Shown here one piece after another: positions 1-8,226 of a stretch of 64,000 bases of DNA. The DNA is from Gemmatimonadota bacterium (lineage in GTDB: Bacteria > Gemmatimonadota > Gemmatimonadetes > Gemmatimonadales > GWC2-71-9). Position 1 is the stretch's first letter. Each line of letters opens with the position of its first letter. The notes beneath the pieces were generated by a model. The model searched no databases. It had not been told where the DNA came from and saw only the letters and a list, made by a program, of their open reading frames with translations. The stretch is taken from contig SHZU01000006.1 of NCBI GenBank assembly GCA_009692115.1, forward strand, positions 124,001 to 188,000, written 5' to 3'. Both the position numbers and the translations under genes were made by a program.

Positions 1-1335
1 TATCTCCGGGTCCGTGATGGTGCCGCTTATGTGCCAGGACTCCGGGTCACCTACGGCCCGATCAATGGCCGGATCCGGATGTCGGGTGACTCGCTGATTG
101 CCGACTCGATCGTAGTCCGGAGCGGCTTCGGATCGGCCACCATCGGCGGGGGTATGCGGCTCGAACGGTTGACCCATCCGGTGCTCGGTCTCACGCTGTC
201 CGCCGCTGACTTCGACCTGATCGATGTGCCCGATTACCTGACCCTCCGAGCCACCGGCGATGTGGCCCTCGCCGGCCCGATCGAACGGCCGGTCATGACC
301 GGGAGCGCCCGGGCGACGTCGACGGTGCTCTATTTTTCCGATCTCATCACCAAGGACATCGTCAACCTGGAAGATCCGGCCAATGCCGATCTGGTCGACA
401 CCACCGCCCTCCGGGCCCAGAATATCCGGGCTCAGTTTCAAAGCCGGTTTCTCGATTCCCTGGCGATCCGGGACCTTCGGTTCCGGATCGGTCAGGACGT
501 CTGGCTTCGGTCGAACGAGGCCAACATCCAACTTGAAGGCCAGGTCACGGTTAACAAAGAGCGGCGCCAAAGCCGTCGGAGCGAGTATCGGATCAGCGGC
601 CAGTTAACGACCCCAAGGGGGGCGTACACGCTCAAGCTCGGGCCGGTGTTCCGCACCTTCACCGTGGACCGGGGGACGGTCCAGTACTTCAACACCTCGG
701 ATTTGAACGCCCAACTCGATGTGTCAGCGCAGTACGTCGTGCGGACCGGGGCGGGAGGCGGGCAAGACGAATATCCGGTTATTGCCAGGATTACCGGCAC
801 GTTGCTGGTGCCCAGGCTCAATCTGGCGAGCGAACCCGGCCGGGCGCCGATGTCGGAGCGAGACCTCCTGTCGCTGCTGGTGACCGGAAGCAACTCGAGT
901 GGCTTTCTGGCCCGGAGCGGGGAAGTGTTCAACCCCCAGTTGCTCGCCTCATTGGCCTCGTCCGCCTTTCTCTCGGAGATCGAGCGGGCGTTGATTTCGT
1001 CGCCGAATGCCGCCTTTGACCTGATCGAAATCCGTCCGGGCGTGGCCCAGGGTAACACGCTGTTCTCAAACGGCGGGAGCGTGACCCAGCTTTCGTTAGG
1101 TCGGCAGTTGGGGCGTCGGTTGTTTGCCACGCTCAACTTGGGCGGCTGCCTCCAGCGGTTCGAGTTCGCCCGTCAGTATTTTGGGGCGACCATCGAGTAT
1201 CGCCTCCACCCCTCACTCAAGTTCCAGATCGCGGCAGAGCCGGTGCAATCATGCTTGGCTCAATCGGCGACGCCGCTGACCCGGTCCAACCGGTACCAGT
1301 TCGGTGCGGACCTCAAATGGGATCGGGATTACTGA
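1..1335 (+). CDS. tamB: TamB-like translocation/assembly protein, C-terminal part
   Basis: The frame is open from base 1, so the gene begins outside the window; 444 residues remain. TamB (DUF490) is an inner-membrane-anchored periplasmic beta-rich protein that works with outer-membrane TamA/BamA-type barrels in lipid transport or barrel assembly. The visible part is repetitive beta structure (alternating polar/hydrophobic strands, many Gly and Asp) and ends in the conserved family C-terminus: a SERDLLSLLVTG segment about 160 residues from the end, then strands resembling a barrel protein, finishing with an aromatic residue (DRDY). It overlaps nothing; the next gene starts 1 base after its stop. 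The family call is confident. Nothing upstream can be said. Confidence 0.85.
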   Translation, partial: YLRVRDGAAYVPGLRVTYGPINGRIRMSGDSLIADSIVVRSGFGSATIGGGMRLERLTHPVLGLTLSAADFDLIDVPDYLTLRATGDVALAGPIERPVMTGSARATSTVLYFSDLITKDIVNLEDPANADLVDTTALRAQNIRAQFQSRFLDSLAIRDLRFRIGQDVWLRSNEANIQLEGQVTVNKERRQSRRSEYRISGQLTTPRGAYTLKLGPVFRTFTVDRGTVQYFNTSDLNAQLDVSAQYVVRTGAGGGQDEYPVIARITGTLLVPRLNLASEPGRAPMSERDLLSLLVTGSNSSGFLARSGEVFNPQLLASLASSAFLSEIERALISSPNAAFDLIEIRPGVAQGNTLFSNGGSVTQLSLGRQLGRRLFATLNLGGCLQRFEFARQYFGATIEYRLHPSLKFQIAAEPVQSCLAQSATPLTRSNRYQFGADLKWDRDY

Positions 1336-1336
1336 C

Positions 1337-2239
1337 ATGGCGCGCGCCGTGCTGATCTCCAACCCGGTTGCCTCCCGGACCACGATGGAGCTTGCCGATA
1401 CGGTGCGGCGGACCTTCCGGGCCGGGGGCTGGGGTGTCGACTGGCTCGTGACCCGCGGCCCCGTCGATGCGCGGCGGTTCGCCGAGGCGGCGGTCGAGTC
1501 GGGGGCGGACGCGGTGGCGGTGCTCGGTGGCGACGGGACCACCATGCAGGCGGCCGCCGGTTTGGTGGGGACCGGGGTCCCGTTAGGCTTGGTGCCTGGG
1601 GGGACCGGCAATGTGCTCGCCGGCAATCTTCGGATTCCGGCCGGCCCGATCCAGGCCACCGAACTGATTCTCCGGGGCCGACGCCGGCTGATCGATCTCG
1701 GTCGGATCGACCGGCCCGACGGGATCCACTACTTCGGTGTGGCGTGCGGGGCGGGTGCCGATGCCCGGATCATGGGCGGTACCCCGCCGGACATCAAACG
1801 GACGCTCGGCATCGGGGGCTACTTCAATACCGTCATGGAGCAACTTCCCGCGATTCGGTCGGTTCCGTTTCGGATCACGATCGACGGTGAAACAACCGAA
1901 AGCCGGGCGGCGGTGGTGCTGGTGCTCAATTGCGGCGAGATCATCCCCCCGTTCATCCGGGTCAGCCGGACGGCGGCGCCGGATGACGGTTGGTTCGACG
2001 TGCTCGCCTTCGAGATGGATTCGCCGTGGCAGGGGGTCCGCGGGTTGCTCCGCGTGCTCGCCAACGTGGCGCTCGACACCGGGGAGACTGGGTTTCTCAG
2101 CTACGGCCGGGGCCGCGAAGTGACGATCGATGCCGATGCGGCCGAGCCGGTACAGTTCGATGGCGACGTCGCCGGCGTGACGCCGGTTACCGCCATCATG
2201 CAGGCCAATGCGATTTACGTGATGACGCCCGAATCATGA
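1337..2239 (+). CDS. Diacylglycerol kinase family lipid kinase (YegS/DgkB-like)
   Basis: Predicted 300-residue soluble lipid kinase of the DAGK catalytic family, which phosphorylates diacylglycerol or a related lipid using ATP. The nucleotide-binding motif GGDGT is near residue 65, preceded by the usual N-terminal SNPVAS strand, and a PGGTGN motif follows around residue 90. The C-terminal half is the typical beta-sandwich ending in FDGD. I chose the ATG at 1337 (MARAVLISNP), one base after the tamB stop, over an in-frame upstream start, because it begins exactly at the first family strand. The exact lipid substrate cannot be told from sequence. It could equally be a bacterial sphingosine- or undecaprenol-type kinase. 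Confidence 0.85.
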   Translation: MARAVLISNPVASRTTMELADTVRRTFRAGGWGVDWLVTRGPVDARRFAEAAVESGADAVAVLGGDGTTMQAAAGLVGTGVPLGLVPGGTGNVLAGNLRIPAGPIQATELILRGRRRLIDLGRIDRPDGIHYFGVACGAGADARIMGGTPPDIKRTLGIGGYFNTVMEQLPAIRSVPFRITIDGETTESRAAVVLVLNCGEIIPPFIRVSRTAAPDDGWFDVLAFEMDSPWQGVRGLLRVLANVALDTGETGFLSYGRGREVTIDADAAEPVQFDGDVAGVTPVTAIMQANAIYVMTPES

Positions 2240-2270
2240 CCAGGTTACGCATTCCTACCCAGGTGAGACG

Positions 2271-3611
2271 ATGACCGACTCGATTTTGCTGGTGCACGAC
2301 GACCCCTCCGTCCTTCGCGCGATCGGGGCCCGGTTCGAAGAAACCGGCCACGAGGTCATTCGTGAGTTGTCGATCGAAGCCGGCGTCGCAACCCTGGCCC
2401 GGCTGACTCCCGATGCCGTGTTGCTCTCGATGAGTCTCGGGGCCGTTCCCGGCGCCATTGGATCGCTCGGGGCCGACGAGGCTCCCGTCGTCCTCTTTGG
2501 CGACGGCCCCGATCCCGCGGTGGCCGCCCAGCTGATCGAGGCCGGTGCGTGCCAGGTGGTCGACACCAGAGCCAACCCCGGCGTGCTGCTCAAGGTGGCG
2601 TCCGCCGTGGCGCGGACCACCCGAAATCGGCGGGTGACCCGAACGATGATGGAACGATCAGCCCCCGCCCACGGGCTCGATTCGCTGGGGACCTCGGCGG
2701 GGATGAAGCAGCTGGCCCATCAGATTTCCCTCCTGGCCCAAAGCGACCGGACCACGCTGATGCTCACCGGCGAGTCGGGCGTCGGGAAAGCGTGGGCCGC
2801 GCGGCTGATCCACGACCTGGGCTCCCGAGCCGGCAAGCCGTTTCTTGAAGTCCGGTGCAGCGGGGCGAATCCCGCGTACCTCGAGTCCCTGTTGTTCGGC
2901 CATGAGCGGGGCGCTTTCGTGGAGGCCACCGGACGCCGCCGCGGGTTGCTGGAGATTGCCGATGGGGGCACCCTTCTGCTCCGCGAGATTGGCGACCTCC
3001 CGGCGGAAATCCAGCCGAAACTCCTCCGGGTCCTCGAAACCAGAACCTTCCGGCGCCTGGGCGGCAACGACGACATCAGCGTCGATACCCGACTGATCGT
3101 GACGACCCGCCGGAATCTGTCCGCGGATGTCGAGGCCCACCGATTTCGGGAAGATCTCTTCTACCGCTTGAGTGTGATGCCGTTGGCGCTGCCGCCCGTC
3201 CGGGACCGGAGTCAGGAAGACCGGCTCGGCCTGGTGACGCTGATGCATGAGGATCTCAAGACCCTGATGCCCGATGGGCCCCAGGCGCTCGTGGTCGACG
3301 CCCACGAACGGTGTCTGGCTTACTCCTGGCCCGGCAACCTCCGCGAAATGCAGAACGTGCTCGAGCGGGCCATGCTGGTGGCCAAGGGGCAGGTGACCAT
3401 CAACGTCGAGCACCTGCCGGGAGAGTTCCGGGCCCGAACCGGACTCGGCGACCGCCGTCACACGCCGATGACGCTGGAGGCCCTCGAGCACCAGCATATT
3501 GACCGGACCCTTCGGTATCACGGAGCCAACCGGACCCGCGCTGCGAAGGAGTTGGGAATTTCCCGGGCCACCTTGATCAACAAGATCAAGCTCTACCAAA
3601 TCGTCGACTGA
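2271..3611 (+). CDS. Degenerate NtrC-family regulator (receiver, AAA+, Fis HTH)
   Basis: This 446-residue protein has the layout of a sigma54 enhancer-binding response regulator: receiver (1-120), AAA+ (140-370) and a Fis-type helix-turn-helix at the C-terminus (about 405-446, AAKELGISRATL). All three signature sites are changed. The phospho-acceptor position reads LLSMS with Ser53 in place of Asp, and the usual receiver Lys and Thr are not visible. The sigma54-contact loop GAFTGA reads GAFVEA (214-219). Walker B, normally LDEIGD, reads LREIGD with Arg238. Walker A (GESGVGK) and the Arg-finger motif FREDLFYRL are kept. An AGGTGAG Shine-Dalgarno-like stretch precedes the ATG. It probably binds DNA but may not hydrolyse ATP or contact sigma54; this is inference. 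Compare the canonical NtrX at 40699-42078. Confidence 0.85.
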   Translation: MTDSILLVHDDPSVLRAIGARFEETGHEVIRELSIEAGVATLARLTPDAVLLSMSLGAVPGAIGSLGADEAPVVLFGDGPDPAVAAQLIEAGACQVVDTRANPGVLLKVASAVARTTRNRRVTRTMMERSAPAHGLDSLGTSAGMKQLAHQISLLAQSDRTTLMLTGESGVGKAWAARLIHDLGSRAGKPFLEVRCSGANPAYLESLLFGHERGAFVEATGRRRGLLEIADGGTLLLREIGDLPAEIQPKLLRVLETRTFRRLGGNDDISVDTRLIVTTRRNLSADVEAHRFREDLFYRLSVMPLALPPVRDRSQEDRLGLVTLMHEDLKTLMPDGPQALVVDAHERCLAYSWPGNLREMQNVLERAMLVAKGQVTINVEHLPGEFRARTGLGDRRHTPMTLEALEHQHIDRTLRYHGANRTRAAKELGISRATLINKIKLYQIVD

Positions 3612-3620
3612 GGAGGCCGC

Positions 3621-3812
3621 ATGCCGGGAGAGAAGAAGACCCCGACCGATTCGATGACCTGCCGGGCCTGCGGCCGGGACGAGCGGGCGTCGGAGGGATA
3701 TCCCTGCGACGGCTGCGGCACGTTCATCTGCCTCATCTGCATGTTCCGCGGTGTCGTCCGGTGCACCGAGTGCCAGCAGGCCGAAGGCCAGGCCCCCGCG
3801 GAGCCCGCGTGA
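3621..3812 (+). CDS. Small cysteine-rich zinc-ribbon/B-box-like protein
   Basis: A 63-residue protein with four Cys pairs (CRAC, CDGC, CLIC, CTEC), a spacing that suggests two interleaved zinc sites as in small B-box or RING-like folds. A strong GAGGAGG ribosome site lies 5 bases before the ATG, so translation is well supported. Its stop overlaps the GTG start of the next gene. I do not recognise the family. It could be an adaptor or a regulator for the preceding NtrC-like protein, but only position suggests this. Confidence 0.7.
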   Translation: MPGEKKTPTDSMTCRACGRDERASEGYPCDGCGTFICLICMFRGVVRCTECQQAEGQAPAEPA

Positions 3813-4516
3813 CCCGCCGATTGGTGCTGTTCGATATCGACGGAACGTTGCTGTTGTCGGGCGGAGCCGGCCGCCGGGCGATCCTGGCCGCGGTTGCGGA
3901 CGACGCCGGGATTGGGCCGGAACAAGTGGACCAAGTCCGGTTTGACGGCAAGACCGACCCCCAGATCGTCACCGAGCTGTTCGAGGCGGCCGGCCATCCG
4001 GAGCGGCCGGATCCCGCCCGGATCGGGCGGGTCCTCGACCGGTATCTCAGCTACCTCGAGCAGGACTTGGCCCAATTCGCGGGCCGGTCCACCGTCATGC
4101 CGGGGGTCGGACCCCTGCTCCAGTCGTTAGTTGATGACGATCGCATCGTCCTCGGGCTGCTGACCGGTAATGTGACCCGGGGCGCGATGCTCAAGCTCCA
4201 GGCGGTCAAGATCCAAACCGAGCAGTTCCAAGTCGGAGCCTACGGTTCTGACCACCATATCCGGGCCGAGCTCCCGGCCATTGCGGTCGACCGGGCCAGG
4301 GCGATCTTCGGGCGGCGTCCCAAGGGCGAGGAGATCGTCATCATCGGTGATACCCCGGCCGACGTGACGTGCGGCCGGGGCGTGGGTGCCCGATCGATCG
4401 GGGTGGCGACCGGGAGCTTTTCGACCGATCATCTCGCGGGGGCCGGGGCCGACCACGTCTTGGTCGACCTCTCCGATACCGCGGCCGTCCACGCGACCAT
4501 TCTCGGGACCCGCTGA
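3809..4516 (+). CDS. HAD-superfamily hydrolase (phosphatase)
   Basis: Predicted 235-residue haloacid-dehalogenase-type phosphatase resembling phosphoglycolate phosphatases. Motif I is FDIDGT right after the N-terminus, motif II LLTGN lies mid-protein, and motif III/IV is IIGDTPADV. A helical cap sits between motifs I and II. The GTG start at 3809 overlaps the previous stop (GTGA) and places the first strand (RRLVLFDIDGT) at the correct distance, so I prefer it to an upstream ATG in frame. The substrate is unknown; HAD family members are too promiscuous for a specific call. Confidence 0.8.
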   Translation: MTRRLVLFDIDGTLLLSGGAGRRAILAAVADDAGIGPEQVDQVRFDGKTDPQIVTELFEAAGHPERPDPARIGRVLDRYLSYLEQDLAQFAGRSTVMPGVGPLLQSLVDDDRIVLGLLTGNVTRGAMLKLQAVKIQTEQFQVGAYGSDHHIRAELPAIAVDRARAIFGRRPKGEEIVIIGDTPADVTCGRGVGARSIGVATGSFSTDHLAGAGADHVLVDLSDTAAVHATILGTR

Positions 4517-5110
4517 ATGCTGGAGCGGGAACTGAAAGCCGTGGTCGCCGACCCGGAAGTGATCAAGGCCAGGCTCACCGCCGCCGGTGCGTTGGTCCAG
4601 TTCCGAGGACAGATGGCCGATCGCCGGTTCGACCGGGCCGATGAATTAGCCGCGCGAGATGAGGTGCTTCGAGTTCGCGAGTATCGAGGCACGGACGGGT
4701 CGATCGACATTCAAGTGGCCTGGAAGGGACCGACCACCGTCGAGGCCGGCTATAAAATCCGCGACGAGCACGAGTTCGGGGTCGTCGGCGCGGAGGGCCT
4801 GGCCAGGGTTATGGCGGCGCTCGGATATCGGCCGGTCCATGCGATCGACCGGTACGTCGAGTGCTACGGTGTGGCCGAGGCCGTCGTCCGGCTGGAGTGG
4901 TACCCCCGGATGGATGTGCTGATGGAGGTCGAAGGCCCCGCCGGGGCCATCGAGCAGGCCGTCGCGCTGTTGGGTGTGGCCCGGGAGGCGTATCACACCG
5001 ATGCGTTGGCGGCGTTCGTCGGCCGCTATGAGATCCGGACCGGTCAGCGTGCGGCGGTGTCGCTCGCGGAACTCGGCCCCGACCGGCCGAGTTGGGAAGC
5101 GCTCCGGTGA
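4517..5110 (+). CDS. CYTH-domain protein (class IV adenylate cyclase/CyaB-like)
   Basis: A 197-residue CYTH triphosphate-tunnel protein. The hallmark ExExK motif is at the very N-terminus (E3, E5, K7 in MLERELK), followed by alternating charged beta strands (RVREY, VAWKG, IRDEHEF, MEVEGP) that line the tunnel. Bacterial members are adenylate cyclases, thiamine triphosphatases or inorganic triphosphatases; sequence alone does not decide between these. It starts directly after the HAD stop and its own stop overlaps the next GTG, so it is part of the same transcription unit. Confidence 0.8.
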   Translation: MLERELKAVVADPEVIKARLTAAGALVQFRGQMADRRFDRADELAARDEVLRVREYRGTDGSIDIQVAWKGPTTVEAGYKIRDEHEFGVVGAEGLARVMAALGYRPVHAIDRYVECYGVAEAVVRLEWYPRMDVLMEVEGPAGAIEQAVALLGVAREAYHTDALAAFVGRYEIRTGQRAAVSLAELGPDRPSWEALR

Positions 5111-5799
5111 TCGCCGAGATACCCGAGATTGGCCCTTATCTTGGCCGGCTCGCGGATGCGGTCCGGCGATTCTCCGATCCCGGCGTCGGGCTTGACGCGG
5201 TTCGACTTCAGTTGGTGACCGATCTCTTCGAGCGAACCCAATCGGCCCGGGAGTTCTTGCTGACGGGCGATGAGGGGGGCGGGCGTGCCGCGCTCGACCG
5301 GGGTGCCTGGCTCGAACTGTGGCGGCGGGCGGCCCACCAAGCCGCTTCGAACACGAGTGCTCTCATTGCCGGGCGGATCTCGGCGGCGGGAAAACGATCT
5401 GGCTATCCCGCCCGCCGCCTAACGTCGTTGCTTCCGACGGAGGAAACCCGGCGGATCCTGGTGGCGAAGGTCGAAGCGGCGGGGATTCCGCTCGAGAGCC
5501 GGTTGGCTCGCGGGTTTCCCGCCGGCTCTGGCTGGTGGGATGCAGTTCGCCGGGCCGTCGTGGCGTTGGAGGATTCCTGGGAGGATCTCGAAATGGTGAT
5601 CCAGGCCGAGCTGGCCGCCGCGGAACCGGTGGTGGAGCGAGTCGGGCAGTGGAAGCCGTCGCCGGCCCCGTGGTTCATTGCCCTTGCGGTTGGGCTGGTC
5701 GTCTCGGGGTGGTTCGGTCTGGTGCTTGGGGGGTACCTGCCCAGACCGGAGTGGCTTGACCCCGTGAACGATTGGTTCTGGAGCCTGCCATGGCCGTGA
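5107..5799 (+). CDS. Hypothetical protein with C-terminal membrane anchor
   Basis: I do not recognise this 230-residue protein. About 190 residues are predicted mostly helical and charged, followed by one clear transmembrane stretch (WFIALAVGLVVSGWFGLVLG) and a short tail rich in Trp and Pro. A tail-anchored topology with a cytoplasmic domain is likely. The GTG at 5107 overlaps the previous stop (GTGA); an upstream TTG at 5092 is possible but would lengthen the overlap. The end overlaps the start of acpS. Confidence 0.6.
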   Translation: MIAEIPEIGPYLGRLADAVRRFSDPGVGLDAVRLQLVTDLFERTQSAREFLLTGDEGGGRAALDRGAWLELWRRAAHQAASNTSALIAGRISAAGKRSGYPARRLTSLLPTEETRRILVAKVEAAGIPLESRLARGFPAGSGWWDAVRRAVVALEDSWEDLEMVIQAELAAAEPVVERVGQWKPSPAPWFIALAVGLVVSGWFGLVLGGYLPRPEWLDPVNDWFWSLPWP

Positions 5800-6173
5800 T
5801 TGGGCTGGGTGTTGACGTCGTGGACATTGCCCGCGCGGAGGCGATGCTGGTCGCTCACCGGAAGCGGGTGATTGAGCGCTTGCTGACCGCCGATGAGATT
5901 GCATACGTCACCAGCATGCCTCATCCGCCCCGCCATCTGGCGGTGCGGCTGGCCGCCAAGGAGGCGGTGTATAAGGCCTTGCAGTCGCTGCCGAATTCGC
6001 GGGCGATCGGGTGGCGGGAGATCGAGGTGGTGCGGGGTGAATACGGTCGCCCAACCATTCGATTGCATGGCCTGGCGGCCCGGGTCGCGGGTGAACGGGT
6101 GGGTGCCAAGATCCATGTCTCACTGACCCACTCCGATCTTTCCGCCGTGGCGACGGCGATTCTCGAAGACTGA
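5790..6173 (+). CDS. acpS: Holo-[acyl-carrier-protein] synthase
   Basis: AcpS transfers 4'-phosphopantetheine from CoA to apo-ACP, activating fatty-acid synthesis. The 127-residue length fits the family. The Mg-binding motif GLGVDVVDIAR is at the N-terminus and the second signature AAKEAVYKAL is near residue 55; the C-terminal VSLTHSD strand is also typical. The ATG at 5790 overlaps the end of the preceding membrane-protein gene by 10 bases; an in-frame upstream start at 5772 adds six residues with no family support. Confidence 0.92.
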   Translation: MAVIGLGVDVVDIARAEAMLVAHRKRVIERLLTADEIAYVTSMPHPPRHLAVRLAAKEAVYKALQSLPNSRAIGWREIEVVRGEYGRPTIRLHGLAARVAGERVGAKIHVSLTHSDLSAVATAILED

Positions 6174-6177
6174 CTCC

Positions 6178-6206
6178 TTCCAATTCCGAGCCCGGCGCTC
6201 TAGTTT
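6178..6206 (+). promoter_or_regulatory. Probable promoter of the iron permease, near-leaderless
   Basis: TTCCAA (6178-6183), 17-bp spacer, TAGTTT (6201-6206), then 7 nt to the ATG at 6214. No Shine-Dalgarno sequence fits in the remaining bases, so transcription probably starts at or next to the ATG. Confidence 0.45.
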
Positions 6207-6213
6207 AGGGCCG

Positions 6214-8226
6214 ATGCAGCGGAACTACTTGAAACTCATTCTCATCCTAGCGGCCGCGGCCGGGACATTGATTCCCGATCCGGCCGCTTCGCAGGCTCCC
6301 CGACCGGATTCGGCCCAAGTTCTTCGAAGGGTGGCCACCACCGCCCGCCTCGCCGCCGAAGAGTATGGACTCGGTGTCCGCGGCGGCGTGGTTGTTCTGG
6401 CGCCCGAAGTTGATGAAGCCAAGTTGTTTCTCGCGGAAGCCCGCAAAGCCGCCGGATTACTCCCGGCAGGCCATTCGGTCCCGACCGTCGAGGCTCTGGC
6501 CAGGATCATTGCGCAAGTTGAGCAGACGGGATCGCCGGACTCGGTCCAGCGTGACGTGGAAGCGCTCGTGCAGGGGCTCGCTCGGGCGATGCAGGTGACG
6601 ATTGACGAAGTGCCGGCCGCGGCGCCTTCGCTGGCCCGCGGCGAGTCGATCTACCGGCGGCAGTGCGCCGCTTGTCACGGTCTGACCGGCGGCGCCGACG
6701 GCCCATCGGCTCTTGGTCTGAGCCCGCCGCCAAGCCGGCTGGCCGATTCAGTGTTTTTCCACGAGGCCAGCCCGCTCGATTTCTACCGGCGGATCACGAT
6801 CGGGGTGGCCGGAACGGCCATGGCCAGCTTCGAATCCTCGTTGTCGGTGGCGGACCGCTGGGCGGTGGCCCTGTACGCCAGCACCCTCCGATTGCCGCCG
6901 GCTCGGGGGTCGGTGCCGGCCGGTCTGGCCGGCTTTTCGAAAACCGCCGTCCTTGGCGATGCCGCCCTGCTCGACTCCCTCGGCAGCACCTCGCTGGCTC
7001 GCGTCGCGGCCATTCGAGCGGTCGCGGACGGATCCGCCGTGCGGGACGTCGGGTCGGTGTTCGCGACCGTCCGGGCCCGGATCGACTCAGTGTTCGAGTT
7101 GGCGACGTCCGGCCAGCCCGACGCGGCCCAAAGCGCCGCCATTGGGGCCTACATGGCCTTCGAGGCACTTGAGCGCGAGCTCCGAATCAAAGATCCTGCA
7201 TTGGTGGCCCGGGCCGAGCGGGCGTTTGCCGCGCTCCGCGAGCCGGCGGATCGGGCCACCCAGGCGGCGGTGCGCGAGGAACTGATTCGGGTTCTCGACC
7301 GGTCGGAACGGACCCTCGGGACGTCGTTGACCCCGATCTCGCTCTTCATCCAGTCTTTCCTCATTCTGATCCGCGAGGGTCTCGAAGCCATCCTGGTCAT
7401 TGGCGCCTTGATTGCCTTCTTGGGGAAGGTCGGCGCTAGTGACCGACGCCGGCATATCCACCTTGGTGTGGTGGCGGCCCTGGTGCTCAGCGTCGTCACG
7501 GCGGTGGTGATCGAGACCATCTTCCGGATCAAGCCGGCCCAGCAAGAGGCGCTCGAAGGCCTGACGATGGTCATCGCGACGGTCATGCTGTTCTCCGTGA
7601 GCTATTGGTTGCTGTCGAAAATGGAGGTGGCCAAGTGGAATCAGTTCGTGAGGAGCAAGCTGTCGGCGGCGCTGACGAAGCGCTCGATGTTTGCCCTGGC
7701 CTCGGTGGCCTTCTTGGCGGTGTACCGGGAGGGTTTCGAAACGGTGCTGTTCTATAAAGCCCTGGCGGTCTCCGGCGGGACCAGTGAGACGGCGGCTCCG
7801 ATCGTGCTCGGCTTCCTGGTGGCGGCGGCGGTCCTCGGTGCGGTGTACGTCGCGATCAATCGGTTCGGGGTTCGGCTACCACTCCGGCCGTTCTTCGGCG
7901 TCACCAGCGGACTGTTGTACGTCATGGCTTTCATCTTTGCCGGCACCGCGGTGGCAGAGTTGCAAGAGGGCGGCTTCCTCAGCTTGACGCCAATCGACTG
8001 GATGTTCCGGGCCCCGACCTTCGGGATCTATCCGACCATCGAGTCGTTGGTAGCCCAAGGAGTCCTGGTAGTGTTGGCCGGGACGGCGTTGGTGTGGACG
8101 TTCATCATCGCGCCCCGCCGGGAGATTCCGGCGGGGCTGCCCGCTACGACGGCGCCTTCGTCAGATAGGCGCCCGGGGCGGGGTTCGCGGCGCGGGCGAG
8201 CCGGTTCACGACCACAAGCCCAGTAA
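6214..8226 (+). CDS. Cytochrome c-FTR1 fusion iron permease
   Basis: This 670-residue protein joins a periplasmic c-type cytochrome to an FTR1 iron permease. Residues 1-27 form a signal sequence (LILILAAAAGTLI, then an Ala-rich end). The heme site CAACH is near residue 148, with a distal Met probably in the following segment. After a helical linker, seven or so membrane segments begin near residue 375 and contain the two iron-transport signatures REGLEAIL and REGFETVL. FTR1 moves Fe3+ after oxidation of Fe2+; the fused cytochrome plausibly accepts the electron. The C-terminal tail is Arg/Gly rich. The last 83 bases overlap the convergent lgt gene, so the tail is encoded opposite the lgt C-terminus. 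Confidence 0.85.
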   Translation: MQRNYLKLILILAAAAGTLIPDPAASQAPRPDSAQVLRRVATTARLAAEEYGLGVRGGVVVLAPEVDEAKLFLAEARKAAGLLPAGHSVPTVEALARIIAQVEQTGSPDSVQRDVEALVQGLARAMQVTIDEVPAAAPSLARGESIYRRQCAACHGLTGGADGPSALGLSPPPSRLADSVFFHEASPLDFYRRITIGVAGTAMASFESSLSVADRWAVALYASTLRLPPARGSVPAGLAGFSKTAVLGDAALLDSLGSTSLARVAAIRAVADGSAVRDVGSVFATVRARIDSVFELATSGQPDAAQSAAIGAYMAFEALERELRIKDPALVARAERAFAALREPADRATQAAVREELIRVLDRSERTLGTSLTPISLFIQSFLILIREGLEAILVIGALIAFLGKVGASDRRRHIHLGVVAALVLSVVTAVVIETIFRIKPAQQEALEGLTMVIATVMLFSVSYWLLSKMEVAKWNQFVRSKLSAALTKRSMFALASVAFLAVYREGFETVLFYKALAVSGGTSETAAPIVLGFLVAAAVLGAVYVAINRFGVRLPLRPFFGVTSGLLYVMAFIFAGTAVAELQEGGFLSLTPIDWMFRAPTFGIYPTIESLVAQGVLVVLAGTALVWTFIIAPRREIPAGLPATTAPSSDRRPGRGSRRGRAGSRPQAQ

